Positions 1-10,650 of a stretch of DNA of 64,000 nt are shown piece after piece; position 1 is the stretch's first letter; every line of letters begins with the position of its first letter. The stretch is from CAVRUD01 sp963849635 (GTDB lineage Bacteria > Chloroflexota > Chloroflexia > Thermomicrobiales > UBA6265). Location of the stretch: NCBI GenBank assembly GCA_963849635.1, contig CAWKIA010000025.1, positions 124,001 through 188,000 on the forward strand, read 5' to 3'. A model generated the notes under the pieces. The model did not search any database and was not told the origin of the DNA. It saw nothing but the letters and a program-made list of their open reading frames with translations. The translations under genes and the position numbers were made by a program.

Positions 1-873
1 ATCCGCTGGAGCGCGCTACTGCGTCCGGTCATCGCCATCCGACCGCGTGATACGTTCCCAATAGTCATCGTGGGGTACATGGCCAACAACGTCCTCCCGC
101 TGCGTACGGGAGAACTCGTCCGAGCGTACGTGCTTGGGCGGCGCTTCGGTGTGCGCAAGACGACCTCGCTGGCGACGATCGCGATCGAGCGGCTCTTCGA
201 CGGGATGACGATGCTGGCGTTCATGCTCAGCGCGACCGCATTCGTCTCCTTCACCAGCGAGCTCCAGCATCTGGCCATCATCGCCTTTGTGCTCTTCACC
301 GGACTGCTTCTCGGCCTGGTGGTGCTGACGCTTGGAGGAGGGTTCCGCGACCGGTTGTTGCAACTGGTGCTCGGGCCGCTTCCTGTTGCCCTGGCCGACA
401 GGGTCGAACGGCTGGCCGAATCGTTCCTGAGCGGTCTGGGCGTGTTCAAACGCAAGACTGATCTCATATTCGTCTCTGCTACATCAGTCCTTGCCTGGCT
501 GTGCGAAGCGGGGATGTACTGGACCATAGCCCGTGGCTTTGGCGACGTTCTCAAGGAGAAGGTCGGCATCGCCGCCACCCTGCTCACGACAGGTGTCGCC
601 AACCTCGCCACGTTGATCCCGTCGTCACCGGGTTATGTCGGTCCATTCGAGAGTGGAGTAACGCTCGTGGTGAATGGTGCCCTTGATGTACCCAGGGGCG
701 AAGCGCTGTCCTATGCAATCGTCGTCCACGCCGCCCTGTGGTTCCCGATCACGCTGATCGGCCTCGTCGCATGGTGGCGTCAGCACCTCAGCCTCGTCGA
801 TGTCCGGGCAGAGGAAACTGCTGCCCCCGAAGAGACCGACCCGAGATCTGGGGACAGCTATGTCGGTGCTTGA
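1..873 (+). CDS. YbhN/UPF0104-type integral membrane protein, 5' end outside window
   Basis: The frame is open from the first base, so the N-terminus lies upstream of the window; 290 codons are visible. The segment NNVLPLRTGELVRAY followed by IERLFDG matches the conserved P-x-R-x-GE and ER-x-x-D pattern of the lysylphosphatidylglycerol synthase transmembrane family (YbhN, AglD-like), and PSSPGYVGPFESG near residue 205 is the second family motif. Several hydrophobic helices are evident. Members are polytopic inner-membrane proteins thought to move or modify lipids; the substrate cannot be read here. The last 14 bases overlap the start of uppP, so the two are probably translationally coupled, which suits a role in lipid or isoprenoid handling at the membrane. 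Confidence 0.8.
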   Translation: MRWSALLRPVIAIRPRDTFPIVIVGYMANNVLPLRTGELVRAYVLGRRFGVRKTTSLATIAIERLFDGMTMLAFMLSATAFVSFTSELQHLAIIAFVLFTGLLLGLVVLTLGGGFRDRLLQLVLGPLPVALADRVERLAESFLSGLGVFKRKTDLIFVSATSVLAWLCEAGMYWTIARGFGDVLKEKVGIAATLLTTGVANLATLIPSSPGYVGPFESGVTLVVNGALDVPRGEALSYAIVVHAALWFPITLIGLVAWWRQHLSLVDVRAEETAAPEETDPRSGDSYVGA

Positions 874-1741
874 AGCGATCTTACTGGGAGTGCTACAGGG
901 CATCACCGAGTTTCTACCGATCTCCTCCTCAGCCCACCTGATCGTCGCCCGCTGGCTGTTCGACATGGACGAACCGAGTCTGTCGTTTGACGCCGCCCTC
1001 CACCTCGGGACGCTCCTGGCGATCATTGCGTACTTCTGGCGGGATTTGCTGGCACTAATTATGGCGGTTCCGCGCGCCCTGCAAGACCCAAAAGGATTTG
1101 TTCGCAATCCAGATCCGACATGGATTCGGACAGCCCCTCCTCGTGACCAAAGTGCGCGACTTGGCGTTTTGATTCTTATCGCGACGGTCCCTGCCGCATT
1201 GGCGGGACTGTTCGGGCAAGAGACACTGGACGATTACTTTCGCAGCGACTCCCATCGCACCCGCGCGATCGCGACCATCGCCCTGCTGATGTTCGGTCTG
1301 TCTCTCCTCCTCTGGGCGGCGGAGCGATCGGCGGCCCACCACCGCAAGCTGCATCACATGACCTGGCAAGATGCAGTCATGATTGGGCTGGCGCAGGCCA
1401 CTGCTCTCCTCCCGGGCGTATCTCGCTCCGGATCGACGATCACGACGGGGCTGTTCCAGGGCTTGGCTCGGGCGGATGCGGCCCGATTCTCATTCCTGAT
1501 CGGGACGCCGATCACCCTCGCCGGCAGCACAAAGGCGATCGTCGATGCTCTGTCCGAGGGGATATCACGGAGCGAAGCCGTCCACTTAATTGTCGGCGCG
1601 GCGGCGTCGGCCATCGTCGGCTACCTGGCCATCTGGTGGCTGCTCAAGCTCCTACAACGAACTTCGACCGCCGTCTTCATTTTCTACCGGATCGGCTTCG
1701 GGATCGTGCTGCTCTTCCTGCTGGCGACCGGGTACAACTAG
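860..1741 (+). CDS. uppP: Undecaprenyl-diphosphatase (UppP/BacA)
   Basis: Integral membrane phosphatase that recycles undecaprenyl diphosphate to the monophosphate lipid carrier used for peptidoglycan and other envelope polymers. The protein is 293 residues, normal for the family. It starts with an amphipathic segment ending in ITEFLPISSSAHL (about residues 15-27), the conserved Glu-rich and SSS catalytic motif, and carries the second signature PGVSRSGSTIT near residue 186, with the catalytic arginine. I chose the ATG at 860 because it gives the usual family N-terminus; a longer frame upstream only overlaps the preceding gene. It overlaps the upstream membrane protein gene by 14 bases and converges with the minus-strand YfhO-like gene. 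Confidence 0.95.
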   Translation: MSVLEAILLGVLQGITEFLPISSSAHLIVARWLFDMDEPSLSFDAALHLGTLLAIIAYFWRDLLALIMAVPRALQDPKGFVRNPDPTWIRTAPPRDQSARLGVLILIATVPAALAGLFGQETLDDYFRSDSHRTRAIATIALLMFGLSLLLWAAERSAAHHRKLHHMTWQDAVMIGLAQATALLPGVSRSGSTITTGLFQGLARADAARFSFLIGTPITLAGSTKAIVDALSEGISRSEAVHLIVGAAASAIVGYLAIWWLLKLLQRTSTAVFIFYRIGFGIVLLFLLATGYN

Positions 1742-1745
1742 CCCG

Positions 1746-4256
1746 TCAGTCATACTCATAGCGCCTTCTCGACAGCCCACTCAGCATCCTGTAAAGGGCT
1801 ACGATCATCAGTCCCGCGACGGTCGCGCAGGTAATACCGAGTCCGAGCCGAAGCGACCTGGGTTCGTAACGCAGCTCCACCTCGTGCGCACCAGCGGGAA
1901 GTCGGCACCGCCCGCAATAAGTAGTTCGCGACCGATATTGGAACCCGTTCGCCATCGACGTAGGCATGCCAGCCGGGATCATAAATCTCGCTGAGGATCA
2001 GCAATCCTGCCGCCGAGGTACTCGCAGAGAGCGTGATCGCGTCCGGCTCGTAGTCCGTAACCCGTACCATTTCGGCAACCCCGGGTTCCGGGTCGCCAAG
2101 CGGCGGCACTTGCGATTCGAGCAGCGCCTCCCGCCGGGGATCGACCGTGCCGGAGGCAAGGAGCGACAGGGCCTCGCCTTCACCTAGCCACCGCGCTTCA
2201 TGCACGACCCACGCCCGCGGCAGAGCCCTCCGTTTTCAAGCACACGGATGTCCGCGGCGACGAAGACCGTCGGATAGAGCTGGCTGAGGCGCAGGAGATC
2301 CGGTCGTCCCGGGGGAACCTTCGCCGGCACGACGATGTAGCGCACGTTGAGCAAATCGAGCAGGGGAGACCCGATCCCTGTCCGCAGAAGATTGGTCTCG
2401 TGATATTCCTGGGTGACACCGTTCATGGAGTCCACAAACTCGACGTAGCGCATGGAGTGCACCGGGTTGTAGCCCTGGGCATCCTGGAGGTGGAGAAGGA
2501 CAGCACGGTTGTTTGCCAGCAACGATTCGGTGCGCGAGATCGTCCTCAAAGGCATGGTAGTAGGTGCTGTCCCGGGATTGCCCGTTGAGGAACGCGGCGT
2601 CGTAGCCAAGGTAGCGTCCTGGCTCCACTCGGTCGCGCCCACCAGAAACGCGCCCGCCTGTCCAGCATCGTCGCGGTCGGCGTAGGCGAGCGGGACGGCA
2701 GGGATCGGGGGAAGTCCGAATCCTTGATCTCGGGCACGTTCGACCGTTGGCGAGCCGAGATTCCAGGCGACCGCCACAAGCAGACAGCCCGGCGACGATT
2801 CGCGGAAGCCGCGCCGCAGTCCGCCGGAAACCACCGAGCAGCCAAGAGCCCAGCAGCGCTGCCCCCGCCAGGATCGCACCCACGGGCAGGCCGTCCGGCC
2901 GATGTCGCCGTTGAACGGGACATCGTCGCGATCCGTGATCGACCACGACGCGGCGACCGCTCCAAATACGGCGACCGCCGCCGCTGCAATGCGAGACGGG
3001 CTCGCGAGGTTGCGGTGGATCACAGTGACTGCCGCCCCAGTGAGCATCGCCGGCCCAATGTTAAAGACCACCAGGATGCGGGCCGGCACGTGCTCATGGA
3101 TGACCTCGAACCGGGGTAGCAGGTAGGCGAACGTATGGACGGGGGTATGTTCCATCGTCAGGACCAGGATGCCGGCAGAGAAGAGGGCGAAGAATGGTGC
3201 CGCATAGCTCCGCCCGGCGAGCGCAATTCCCGCGATGGCGAGCGCGAAGGTCGCGGCGCCGACGTAGAACTTGAGATCGGCGGGGTTGAGGATATTTGTA
3301 AGGGCGCGGCCGACCGACCAGCCCGGCGCAGAGGCAACGTTGGGAGCGACCGCCTCGTAGCTTCCGCCTGCCAGGTTCGCTCGCTCCAAGAAGTCCAATC
3401 GGGGCAGGACAGTGACTGCAGAGAGCGCGAAGCCCAGACCCGAGGATCGCCCCACAGTGCGTGGCCCCGCCGACGATACGCCGCCGATATCCAAGTGGTT
3501 CCGGCGGGTCGAAGACGGTTCGGTAGGCGGCATAGGCCCCAATCGTCAGGATTCCGTAGTAGGCGCCTTTGCCAAAGTACCCGGCAATGATCTGGGAGAT
3601 AATCGCGCCCGCCGCGCCCCAGCACAGCAGCCGCCCGGTCCATGAGCGACTGCGTACACCTAACTCGACCGCGAGCAGGCCGAGCGGGATCCACGGCCCG
3701 AGCTGCATCCGGGCGGTGCAGCACTTGGTGAAGTAGGCGTGAGGCCCGAGTTCGTAGGCGATGGCGGCGACAAGGGCACCGATCACACCCATGCCAAGAC
3801 GGCGCCCGAGGAAAAACGTGGCGACTCCGGCCAGCGCCAGGTGGAAGAATACATGCGCCTGGTAGGCACCCAGCGGTCCGAAGACCGCGAAGAAGCCCAT
3901 CGCTGGCAGGTAGCCCCACCCTGAGATTGGATCACCCGCCAGCGGCATACCGGAGAAGAGCGCTGGATTCCAACCAGGCAGGTCGCCGTCCTTCAGGCGG
4001 CGGCGACCTCTGTATAGAGCGGCATAAACTGGGTGAGGATGTCGCCGTTGAAGTACCCCTCGTCGAGGCGAACCCGGACCCAGAAGACGAAAAGGCTCAG
4101 GACAAGGAGGCCGGCAACCGCGAATCCGTCGGCGCCAACGGTCGCGACCAGGCGAGCTGCCAGCGTGGTCGGCTGGTCGGAGCGGTTCCCCCGGTCACCC
4201 GCTCGCTGCCCGGCCGCCTCTTCCTGGGCCGAGATAGTCCGAGCAAGGTCCGCCAT
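1746..4256 (-). pseudogene. YfhO-family membrane protein, copy 1, multiply frameshifted
   Basis: Reading the minus strand from an ATG at 4256, fragments in all three frames line up as one YfhO-like polytopic membrane protein of about 830 residues. It has an N-terminal helix, then DLPGWNPALFSGMPLAGDP with PISGWGYLPA, many hydrophobic helices, the segment QGYNPVHSMRYVEF, LLDLLNVRYIVVP, and the C-terminal YDPGWHAYVDGE followed by a final helix. Frame changes fall near 4003, 3445, 2890, 2780, 2625, 2540, 2225 and 1905. Amino acid identity with copy 2 is preserved across the breaks and there are few stops except those caused by the shifts. YfhO relatives are linked to glycosylation of envelope polymers. 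Either a young pseudogene or a stretch with many sequencing indels. Confidence 0.7.
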
Positions 4257-4283
4257 CGAGACAGATCCGGAGCGGCGCCCCGC

Positions 4284-6779
4284 CTACTCACGAGTCGCGT
4301 CCGGCGGACGAACCGGCGATACATTGCCGTCACCAAAGATCCCTGCCATCAGGAGGGCGGTGGCGACGGAGATCAGCAGCCCGTAGCGCAACGAGTCGGG
4401 CTCATAGCGAAGTTCCACGGAGTGGATGCCAGCGGGGATCGGCACCGCCCGGAGCGTGTAGTTGGCCCGCAGAAGATCGACGGGTTCCCCGTCAACGTAG
4501 GCGTTCCAGCCGGGATCGTACACCTCGCTCAGCGTGAGCAGCCCCGCCGCGTCCGTTGTCGTGGTGAGTCGAATCCGGTTCTCGTCTTCTCGCTCGAACT
4601 CGACCGCGTCGGCCGCCGGATTCGCGGCCGGAGCGAGGACCGGTGGCGCATCTGCGAGCAAGGTCACCAGCATCGGATCGACGCTGCCGGTCGCGAGGGA
4701 GGAGAGGGCTTCCTCGTCGGGGACGGTGTGGGCCTCGTGGACGATCCAGGCCCGTGGCATGGCGCTCGGGCGCTCCAGCACCCGGAGGCGGTCGTTCGCG
4801 AACACGACAGGATAGCGCTGCCAGAGGTGGAAGAGGTCCGGCCGCCCTGGCGGCACGGTTCCCGGAATCAAGATGTACCGCACGTTGAGCAGATCAAGTA
4901 ATGGAGAGTCTAGCCCGGAGGAGAGGAGTTGCCGTCATGGTAGTCCTGGGCAATCCCGCCGTTGACCGCCGACAGGAACGAGACGTACCTGGCCGATTGG
5001 ATCGGGTTGTATCCCTGTATGTCGTCAAGGCCAAGCCGGGTGGCGCGAGCACTAACGAGGAGCATCACGACCAGGGGTCCATCACCCGTCGTTGGTAGGT
5101 TGCCGGTCTTGCTCCTCAGTGCGCAAGCCGATGCCGTTGTAGCCGAAATACCGAAACGGCTCCCCGCCCAACCGCATCTGCTCGTGGAGGAACTCGCCCG
5201 CCCCGCCAGGGTCGGTGTCGGCGGCGTTGGCCTCGATCATGGCCGCTTCTTCGACACTTGTGGGTATCGAGGCCCCCCCCCCGTCCACGAGTTGTCGTCC
5301 AGTGGGCTCCCAGATCAATGCTATGACAAGGAGGATCGGAACCGCGGACTCGATGAACTGGACACGGGGGAAGGTACGTCGGATTTCGGGCCACCGGAGG
5401 AGCACTGCAGCACCCAGCAACCCGGTTACCACAACCGCGGCGCCAAAGGATGGGCGGCCAATCGGCTCCTGCCGCTCAGATACGAATCGGACCGCGAGGG
5501 ACCGCAACAAGAGGAAGAATCGCGGCCAATATGGCCCAGCGCCGCCGCGACCAATGCTCCAGCGCGTCTACCGTGGTGGCGGCGAGGACCGCGGGGCCGA
5601 TCATGAGCAAGCCCCACACGCGGAACTGTGCGTGCGCGTGGAGGTCCTCGTAGCGAGGCAGTATGTAGAACAGCCGGTGCAGCCAGAATGAGTGGAGGAC
5701 CAGCGCAAGAAGAAGCCAGTGTAAAGCGTGAAGAATGGCACCGCGTGGCGGGCGCCGCAACGAACGGCGCCACCAGTGCAAGAGAGACGGCGACACCACC
5801 GACATAGTACCGGCGAGTCAGGAAGTTATCCGTGGTGGCGCCTCTGCACGACGGCCTCCCACGGCCAACCGCTACTGTTTAGTCGCTCGACATTGCCGTA
5901 GAGCCCTCCGGCAAGGTTCGTGTACTGGTTCGCATCGAGCCTCGGCAGCAGTCCGGCCGAGGCGAGACAGAGACCGAGACCGAAGACCGCCAGGAATGAG
6001 ACGACAAACAGCTTGAGCCGGTCTGTCAGCGGACTTGACCCCACCGGAGGCGAGATCAGTGACCGATAGGCGAGGTATCCGCCTACCAACAGGAACGCGT
6101 TGTAGGCGCCTTGGCCAAGCCATCCAGCCAGAATCTGGCTCAGTCCAATTCCGGCAAGACCCCACCCGACGGCGCGGCCGCTCCAGGTCGAGCGCCGCAG
6201 TCCGAGTTCGACGCCAAGGAGCGACAGAGGCACCCAGGTCGATGCCTGGGACCAGATAGTGCAGCACCATGTGTTGTGGAAGATGTTCGCACCGAACGCG
6301 AAGACCAGGGTCCCGACGAGACTTCCCGCGATGCCCATCCCGAGGACGCGCGCAAAGGCGTACATCGACAGAGCCGCGAAAACGAGTTGGAATGCTACAA
6401 CCGCCTTCATCGCGGTCAAGGGCGGCAAGATCGTGAAGAAGAGCATCGCCGGGAAGTACATCCATCCCGACTGGGGATCACCGACAAACGTGATGCCGCC
6501 AAACTGATGTGGATTCCACCCTGGCAGGTCGAAGGAACGAAGCTGCTCACCGAGGAACGCATAGAACGGGATATAGGCGGCAAGAAGATCCGTCCGTGTG
6601 AGCCACTCGTCGTACCGGAACCGATCCCAAGCAATGATGACAGTGATGAGCAGGACCGCACCCACTGCCAGCATGTCGTTGAGCCAAACCGGGCGAACGC
6701 GGCCGCGTTCGCCTGCGGTGTGGCGAACCCTGGCTCTGCATGCAGGCATAGCAGGCAAGCGGAGCGAGCGGGAACTCAT
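4284..6779 (-). pseudogene. YfhO-family membrane protein, copy 2, multiply frameshifted
   Basis: Second tandem YfhO-like gene, 27 bp upstream of copy 1 on the same strand. The first 317 residues from the ATG at 6779 are in one frame and contain DLPGWNPHQFGGITFVGDP and then SGWMYFPAML, as in copy 1. The remainder continues through shifts near 5840, 5745, 5500, 5095 and 4915. The C-terminal 199 residues are intact and show LLDLLNVRYILIPG and YDPGWNAYVDGEPVDL, the family's extracytoplasmic C-terminal domain. A run of ten C at 5273-5282 is read through in frame, so it is not one of the break points. The same alternatives apply as for copy 1. The two copies are clearly paralogous but well diverged. 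Confidence 0.7.
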
Positions 6780-6904
6780 TCTGCGGGTGCTCCTCGGTTC
6801 GACACGTGATGTGGTGGATACGCCGGGGCAGTCTCATGATCACCGTTGCGAACGGCCAAGGCGTCCCATGTCCCCGTGCCGATACTCCGATCCGCTCGCG
6901 AGCA

Positions 6905-8065
6905 CTAACAAGCTGCGACCGGCAAGGTCGATCTGACATCCTCAAGGCAACTTGCAACCCGATCCAGTCCTTCCGCGAAGATCGCAGGTGTTTGCCCGAC
7001 TCCCAGGCGAAGATGCCCCTCGTAGCCGAACGCCGAACCCGGCACCAGCAGGACGCCGTACTGCTCCGCGAGGAGATTCGAGAGTTCCAGCGACGGAATG
7101 TCCACCGAATACCGCATGAGGGCCAGCAACCCGGCCCGTGGCGGCGTCCAGCTGACCAGATCCGCGTGGGCCGCGAACCAGCGCTCGGCTACGGCGAGAT
7201 TCTCGGCAATGATCGCGTGATTGCGGGCCCGCACTTCGTCGATGTGGCGGAGCGCCAGGACGGCCAGCGCGTCACTGAGTTTCCCTGGCGAAAGCGAGAT
7301 GTAGTCCCGGTGGGCCCAGCAGGCGGCGGCAACGTCTGCCGGCGCGACCAACCAGCCGAGGCGCAGGCCAGGCAGGCCAAACGGCTTGGACAGCGTACCG
7401 ACCGAGATCGCCCGCGGACCCAGGTCGCGAGCAGGGGGCGCCAAGGCGATCCCACCGGGAATATCGAGCCAGCGGTAGGCCTCATCGACGATGAGATAGG
7501 CGCCGGCGGCATCGGCCAGTGCGTACACCCGCCGCAGATCGCTTTCGGAGAGAACCGCACCCGTCGGGTTATGGGGGGTGTTGACGATGATCACCCGTGT
7601 CTGAGGCGTGATCAGGCGTTCGAGTTCGTCGAGGTCGAATCGATAGCCATCATCGCCCTCGCTGACCTGCCACAAGCCGACCTCAGCGCCAAGGCCTCGG
7701 GGCACGCTGTACAGCTGCTGGTAGGCCGGATAGACGGCGACTACATGATCGCCCGGTGAGATCAGGACAGAGGCCAAGAGAAAGTTCGCCTCAATCGCGC
7801 CGGTGGTGACCAGCACCTCGTCCGGCGTCGCGGTCCTATACGTGGCCGCCAGAGCGGACCGCAGCGCTTCCGTGCCCCGGGCTTCGCTGTAGCCCAGGGG
7901 CAGATTGAGCAGCGACCGGGTCAGTTCTTCTTGCTCGTCCTCCGGCTCGAACGCGATCAACTCCGCCATGGTCATCGGGGCGATGCCGCTCTCGCCGATG
8001 TCGTGGGTCACGCGGGTCTCGTAGTGGGACATCCAGCGTTCGAGGGCGAATGGTTCGAATGGCAC
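6905..8065 (-). CDS. PLP-dependent aminotransferase, class I/II fold
   Basis: Fold-type I aminotransferase of 386 residues. Visible landmarks are the aromatic-stacking region YPAYQQLYSV, the cofactor-contacting TPHNPTGA, IVDEAYRWLD (Asp that contacts the pyridine nitrogen, Tyr that contacts the phenolic oxygen) and SVGTLSKPFGLPGLRLGW, in which the lysine forms the internal aldimine. The GTG at 8065 is preferred because GGAG lies seven bases upstream and the reading frame further 5' runs into the divergent HIT gene. Substrate is not readable; the family covers aspartate, aromatic and capreomycidine-type enzymes. No operon partner is evident, since the upstream YfhO genes start 125 bp away on the 3' side. 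Confidence 0.88.
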   Translation of the reverse strand: MPFEPFALERWMSHYETRVTHDIGESGIAPMTMAELIAFEPEDEQEELTRSLLNLPLGYSEARGTEALRSALAATYRTATPDEVLVTTGAIEANFLLASVLISPGDHVVAVYPAYQQLYSVPRGLGAEVGLWQVSEGDDGYRFDLDELERLITPQTRVIIVNTPHNPTGAVLSESDLRRVYALADAAGAYLIVDEAYRWLDIPGGIALAPPARDLGPRAISVGTLSKPFGLPGLRLGWLVAPADVAAACWAHRDYISLSPGKLSDALAVLALRHIDEVRARNHAIIAENLAVAERWFAAHADLVSWTPPRAGLLALMRYSVDIPSLELSNLLAEQYGVLLVPGSAFGYEGHLRLGVGQTPAIFAEGLDRVASCLEDVRSTLPVAAC

Positions 8066-8140
8066 GCAGGTCTCCTCACGATCGGGTCCGCGGCGGGCCG
8101 CGGACGCTAGAGCATCATGTCGTTGCGCTATTATCGGGCG

Positions 8141-9056
8141 ATGAGCGGACCGACGGAAGACGCCCACTGGGAAACAACAATCGAAGACCACGGGCGGCAG
8201 GAGCGACTCTGGACCCCGTGGCGGATGCGGTACATTGGCGGGGGTGCGAAGGAGGAGGGCTGCATCTTCTGCAACCGGCTCGCCAGCGCGGACGATACGG
8301 CCTCACTCATCCTCCACCGCGAACCAGACGCCTTTGTCATCATGAACCTGTTTCCCTACAACACCGCTCACCTGATGATCGTCCCCACCACCCATGTGAG
8401 CAGCCCTGAGTCCGCCTCCGAACAGGCATTGGCGCGGCTGGGCACATTGCTCCAGCCGGTTTCGAGAGCCCTTCGCCGGGTCCTGAATTGCGATGGGTTC
8501 AACGTCGGCTTCAACGTCGGTGCCGTGGCGGGAGCGGGTGTGGCGGACCATCTTCACCAGCACGTGGTCCCCCGCTGGACCGGTGATGCCAACTTCATGC
8601 CGATCCTTGGCCGGGACGATGGTGCTCCCGGAATTGATACCCGTGACCTATGCCAAGGTGCGGGCCGAACTTCGGCGGGAGCTGCTCCCAGTGGAGGCGC
8701 CACTTCGCGACGATGTGCTCGCCGTCGTCACTTCGAGTGATGGAGACGTTCTGTTACAGGCGTCCGAGTCGGGTCCGCAATTGCCGCGTTTCGGCGCGGA
8801 CGCCGATCGGCCCTTGTGGCGAACCGCCCTCCAAGGCGTATCTCGGGTCGTGGTCGAGCCGGAGTTGATCGGCTGGGCAGGAGCGTCTTCGACGCTCGTC
8901 GATGAGGCGGCGGTGCTCCGGATTGTCTGCCGGGAGATCACCGCGGGGAGCGACGCCGGCTTCGTTCGTGTCGACCGGTTGGATGCGGTGAGGTCGCTTG
9001 CCAACGACAAAGACCGTGCCACGCTGGCGGCGGCACTGAAGCATGAACACGGTTAG
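8141..9056 (+). CDS. HIT-family nucleotide phosphorylase/hydrolase, one frameshift
   Basis: Histidine-triad protein resembling bacterial Ap4A phosphorylase-type HIT proteins. The N-terminal domain has LWTPWRMRYI, the zinc-type cysteine pair CIFCN, and the triad HLHQHVVPRW. Directly after FMPILG the frame breaks: dropping one C at 8611-8612 restores ILGGTMVLPELIPVTYAK, which is the normal family continuation, so I treat this as one gene of 304 residues. About 130 residues after the HIT domain are unfamiliar and extend the protein beyond the usual 160-180. The ATG at 8141 lies about 7 bases after a TATTAT box (8129-8134), suggesting a leaderless start; ATG 8117 is an alternative. It is divergent from the aminotransferase. 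Confidence 0.75.
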
Positions 9057-9116
9057 CCAGGCGGCGTCCAAGAGAGCCAAAACCGCCAGATGCCGGCCCC
9101 GGCCGGTCGATCAGCC

Positions 9117-9122
9117 TATAAT
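9117..9122 (+). promoter_or_regulatory. -10 box TATAAT upstream of the MFS gene
   Basis: A perfect TATAAT in GC-rich surroundings, 70 bases before the GTG at 9192. No good -35 hexamer is seen at 16-18 bases upstream. It supports the downstream start codon, because transcription would begin after the alternative ATG at 9090. Confidence 0.45.
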
Positions 9123-9191
9123 CGCTTCCTGTCGGAGACTGGCCGTCCGAAGATGTGCGGTCCGGTGTATGCCGGAAGCAGGGAGTTCGGT

Positions 9192-10559
9192 GTGGCGGGC
9201 GTAGAGATCCGACGGTATTCCGAAGACCGCCGGGGACAGGCGAGTAACTTTCTGATTGGAGTCGCGGCCGCGGCGTTGACCGTCGTCAGCGATACCCTGC
9301 TGCTGCCTGCCTTAATCCTGGCCGCATTCGTCGCGGGCTTGACTGAGTCGTACTTGGTTGTCGGCGTCGTCCCAGCGATTGGGGCCGTGGGCTGGTATCT
9401 TGCGCAGTTCCTAGCGGCGCCGGTCACTGCCAGCTATGGCCGCAAACTGCCCTGGGCAACCGGCGCGACAGTCGTCCGCGCGGCCTCACTGAGCCTGCTC
9501 GCCTACGTCGTCAACCGCGCCGACCGCGTCAGCACTGATGAGCTCCTTAGGTCGGTCCTGATCTGCTTCGCCGCATATTCGTTCGCCTCCGGCTTCGCGG
9601 TCACTGCTAGCACGGCGGTCTATACGCGGGCGGTTCCCTCCCAACACCAAACGTTGTTTTTCCGGCTGGCCCAGATCGCGGCGGCGGTGGCGGCCGTGGT
9701 CGCCGGCGTCCTCGGAGCGCGCGTGCTCGGATCATCTGGGCCCGACTACCCGGACAACTTTTCGCGGCTGTTCCTGGCCGCGGCGGTAGCGGCAAGCGGA
9801 GTTGGCCTTCTCCAGTTGCTCACCCGCGAGCCAGGTCGCCTGCCCGCGAGTGCCCGGGGTGAAGGCTTCGGCTCGGCCGCCGCGGTCCGCGGAGCCGGCC
9901 TGCCTGCCCTCGCCGATGCGACCTTCCGGCGGTTCCTGTTCTTCCGGGTCGCGCTCGGCCTAGCCGCCATTGCCGACCCGTTCTTCATCCTCTACGCCCA
10001 ACGCGAGCTGGGAATCGCCGCGACGCGTTTGGGATGGTTCCTCCTGGCACTCGTCGCCGCGCGGATCGTCTCTGCCCCGTTCTGGACCTGGATGAACCGT
10101 GTCCACGGCACACGTGCCGCATTGCAAGCGGCTGGCATGCTCCGGATTCTGCCACCGCTCGTAGCTATCTCGTTGCCCTATCTGATCGACACCGAAGTGT
10201 GGCGGGATCACGTCACCGAACCGAACGCGGTCCCGATTGCCTTCGGGATCGTCTTCGTCGCAATCGGCCTTGCCCTCGGTGGTCTACAAACCGCGACGTT
10301 CGGCTACCTGATGGAGTCGCTGCCGGCCGCCGGTCGCGCCGGTGCAATCAGCTTGGCCAACCTGGTCCTCGCTGTCGTCTCGACCGTGCCCGTGATTGGC
10401 GGTCTGATTCTGCGAGAATCGGGCGCAGACTACGAACGCCTCTTCCTCGTCGGCGGCGGACTCGCGCTCCTGGCGACCCTTGCCAGCGGCCTGCTCGCCC
10501 CAGCACGGGCGCGGCCACGCCAAGCCGCGGCGTCGTGGCGATTGCGCAGGAGCACCTGA
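9192..10559 (+). CDS. Major facilitator superfamily transporter
   Basis: Polytopic membrane protein of 455 residues with about twelve hydrophobic helices split by a central hydrophilic loop, as in MFS permeases. The segment APVTASYGRKLPW after helix 2 occupies the position of the MFS motif A loop, though it is divergent. The second half begins near RRFLFFRVALGLAAIADPFFILYA. No substrate can be named. I start at the GTG 9192, preceded by GGGAG, rather than the ATG at 9090, because the intervening 34 residues are hydrophilic and a TATAAT box lies inside them. The gene follows the HIT gene by about 130 bp and converges with the class III aminotransferase. Confidence 0.75.
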   Translation: MAGVEIRRYSEDRRGQASNFLIGVAAAALTVVSDTLLLPALILAAFVAGLTESYLVVGVVPAIGAVGWYLAQFLAAPVTASYGRKLPWATGATVVRAASLSLLAYVVNRADRVSTDELLRSVLICFAAYSFASGFAVTASTAVYTRAVPSQHQTLFFRLAQIAAAVAAVVAGVLGARVLGSSGPDYPDNFSRLFLAAAVAASGVGLLQLLTREPGRLPASARGEGFGSAAAVRGAGLPALADATFRRFLFFRVALGLAAIADPFFILYAQRELGIAATRLGWFLLALVAARIVSAPFWTWMNRVHGTRAALQAAGMLRILPPLVAISLPYLIDTEVWRDHVTEPNAVPIAFGIVFVAIGLALGGLQTATFGYLMESLPAAGRAGAISLANLVLAVVSTVPVIGGLILRESGADYERLFLVGGGLALLATLASGLLAPARARPRQAAASWRLRRST

Positions 10560-10650
10560 CGAGACGCCACCTGCTCGCTCTGGAAAACTCGGAATCATCG
10601 GCCACTGTATCTCAGCAGCACGATTGATCACGTGCCGGAAATGCCGCAAC

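Noticed and set aside
2184..3542. The long 452-codon minus-strand frame as an independent gene
   Set aside because: It switches in and out of YfhO-like sequence; it is a stretch of the frameshifted YfhO copy 1.
5273..5282. Run of ten C as a frameshift site in YfhO copy 2
   Set aside because: The protein reads sensibly in one frame on both sides of the run, so no shift occurs here.
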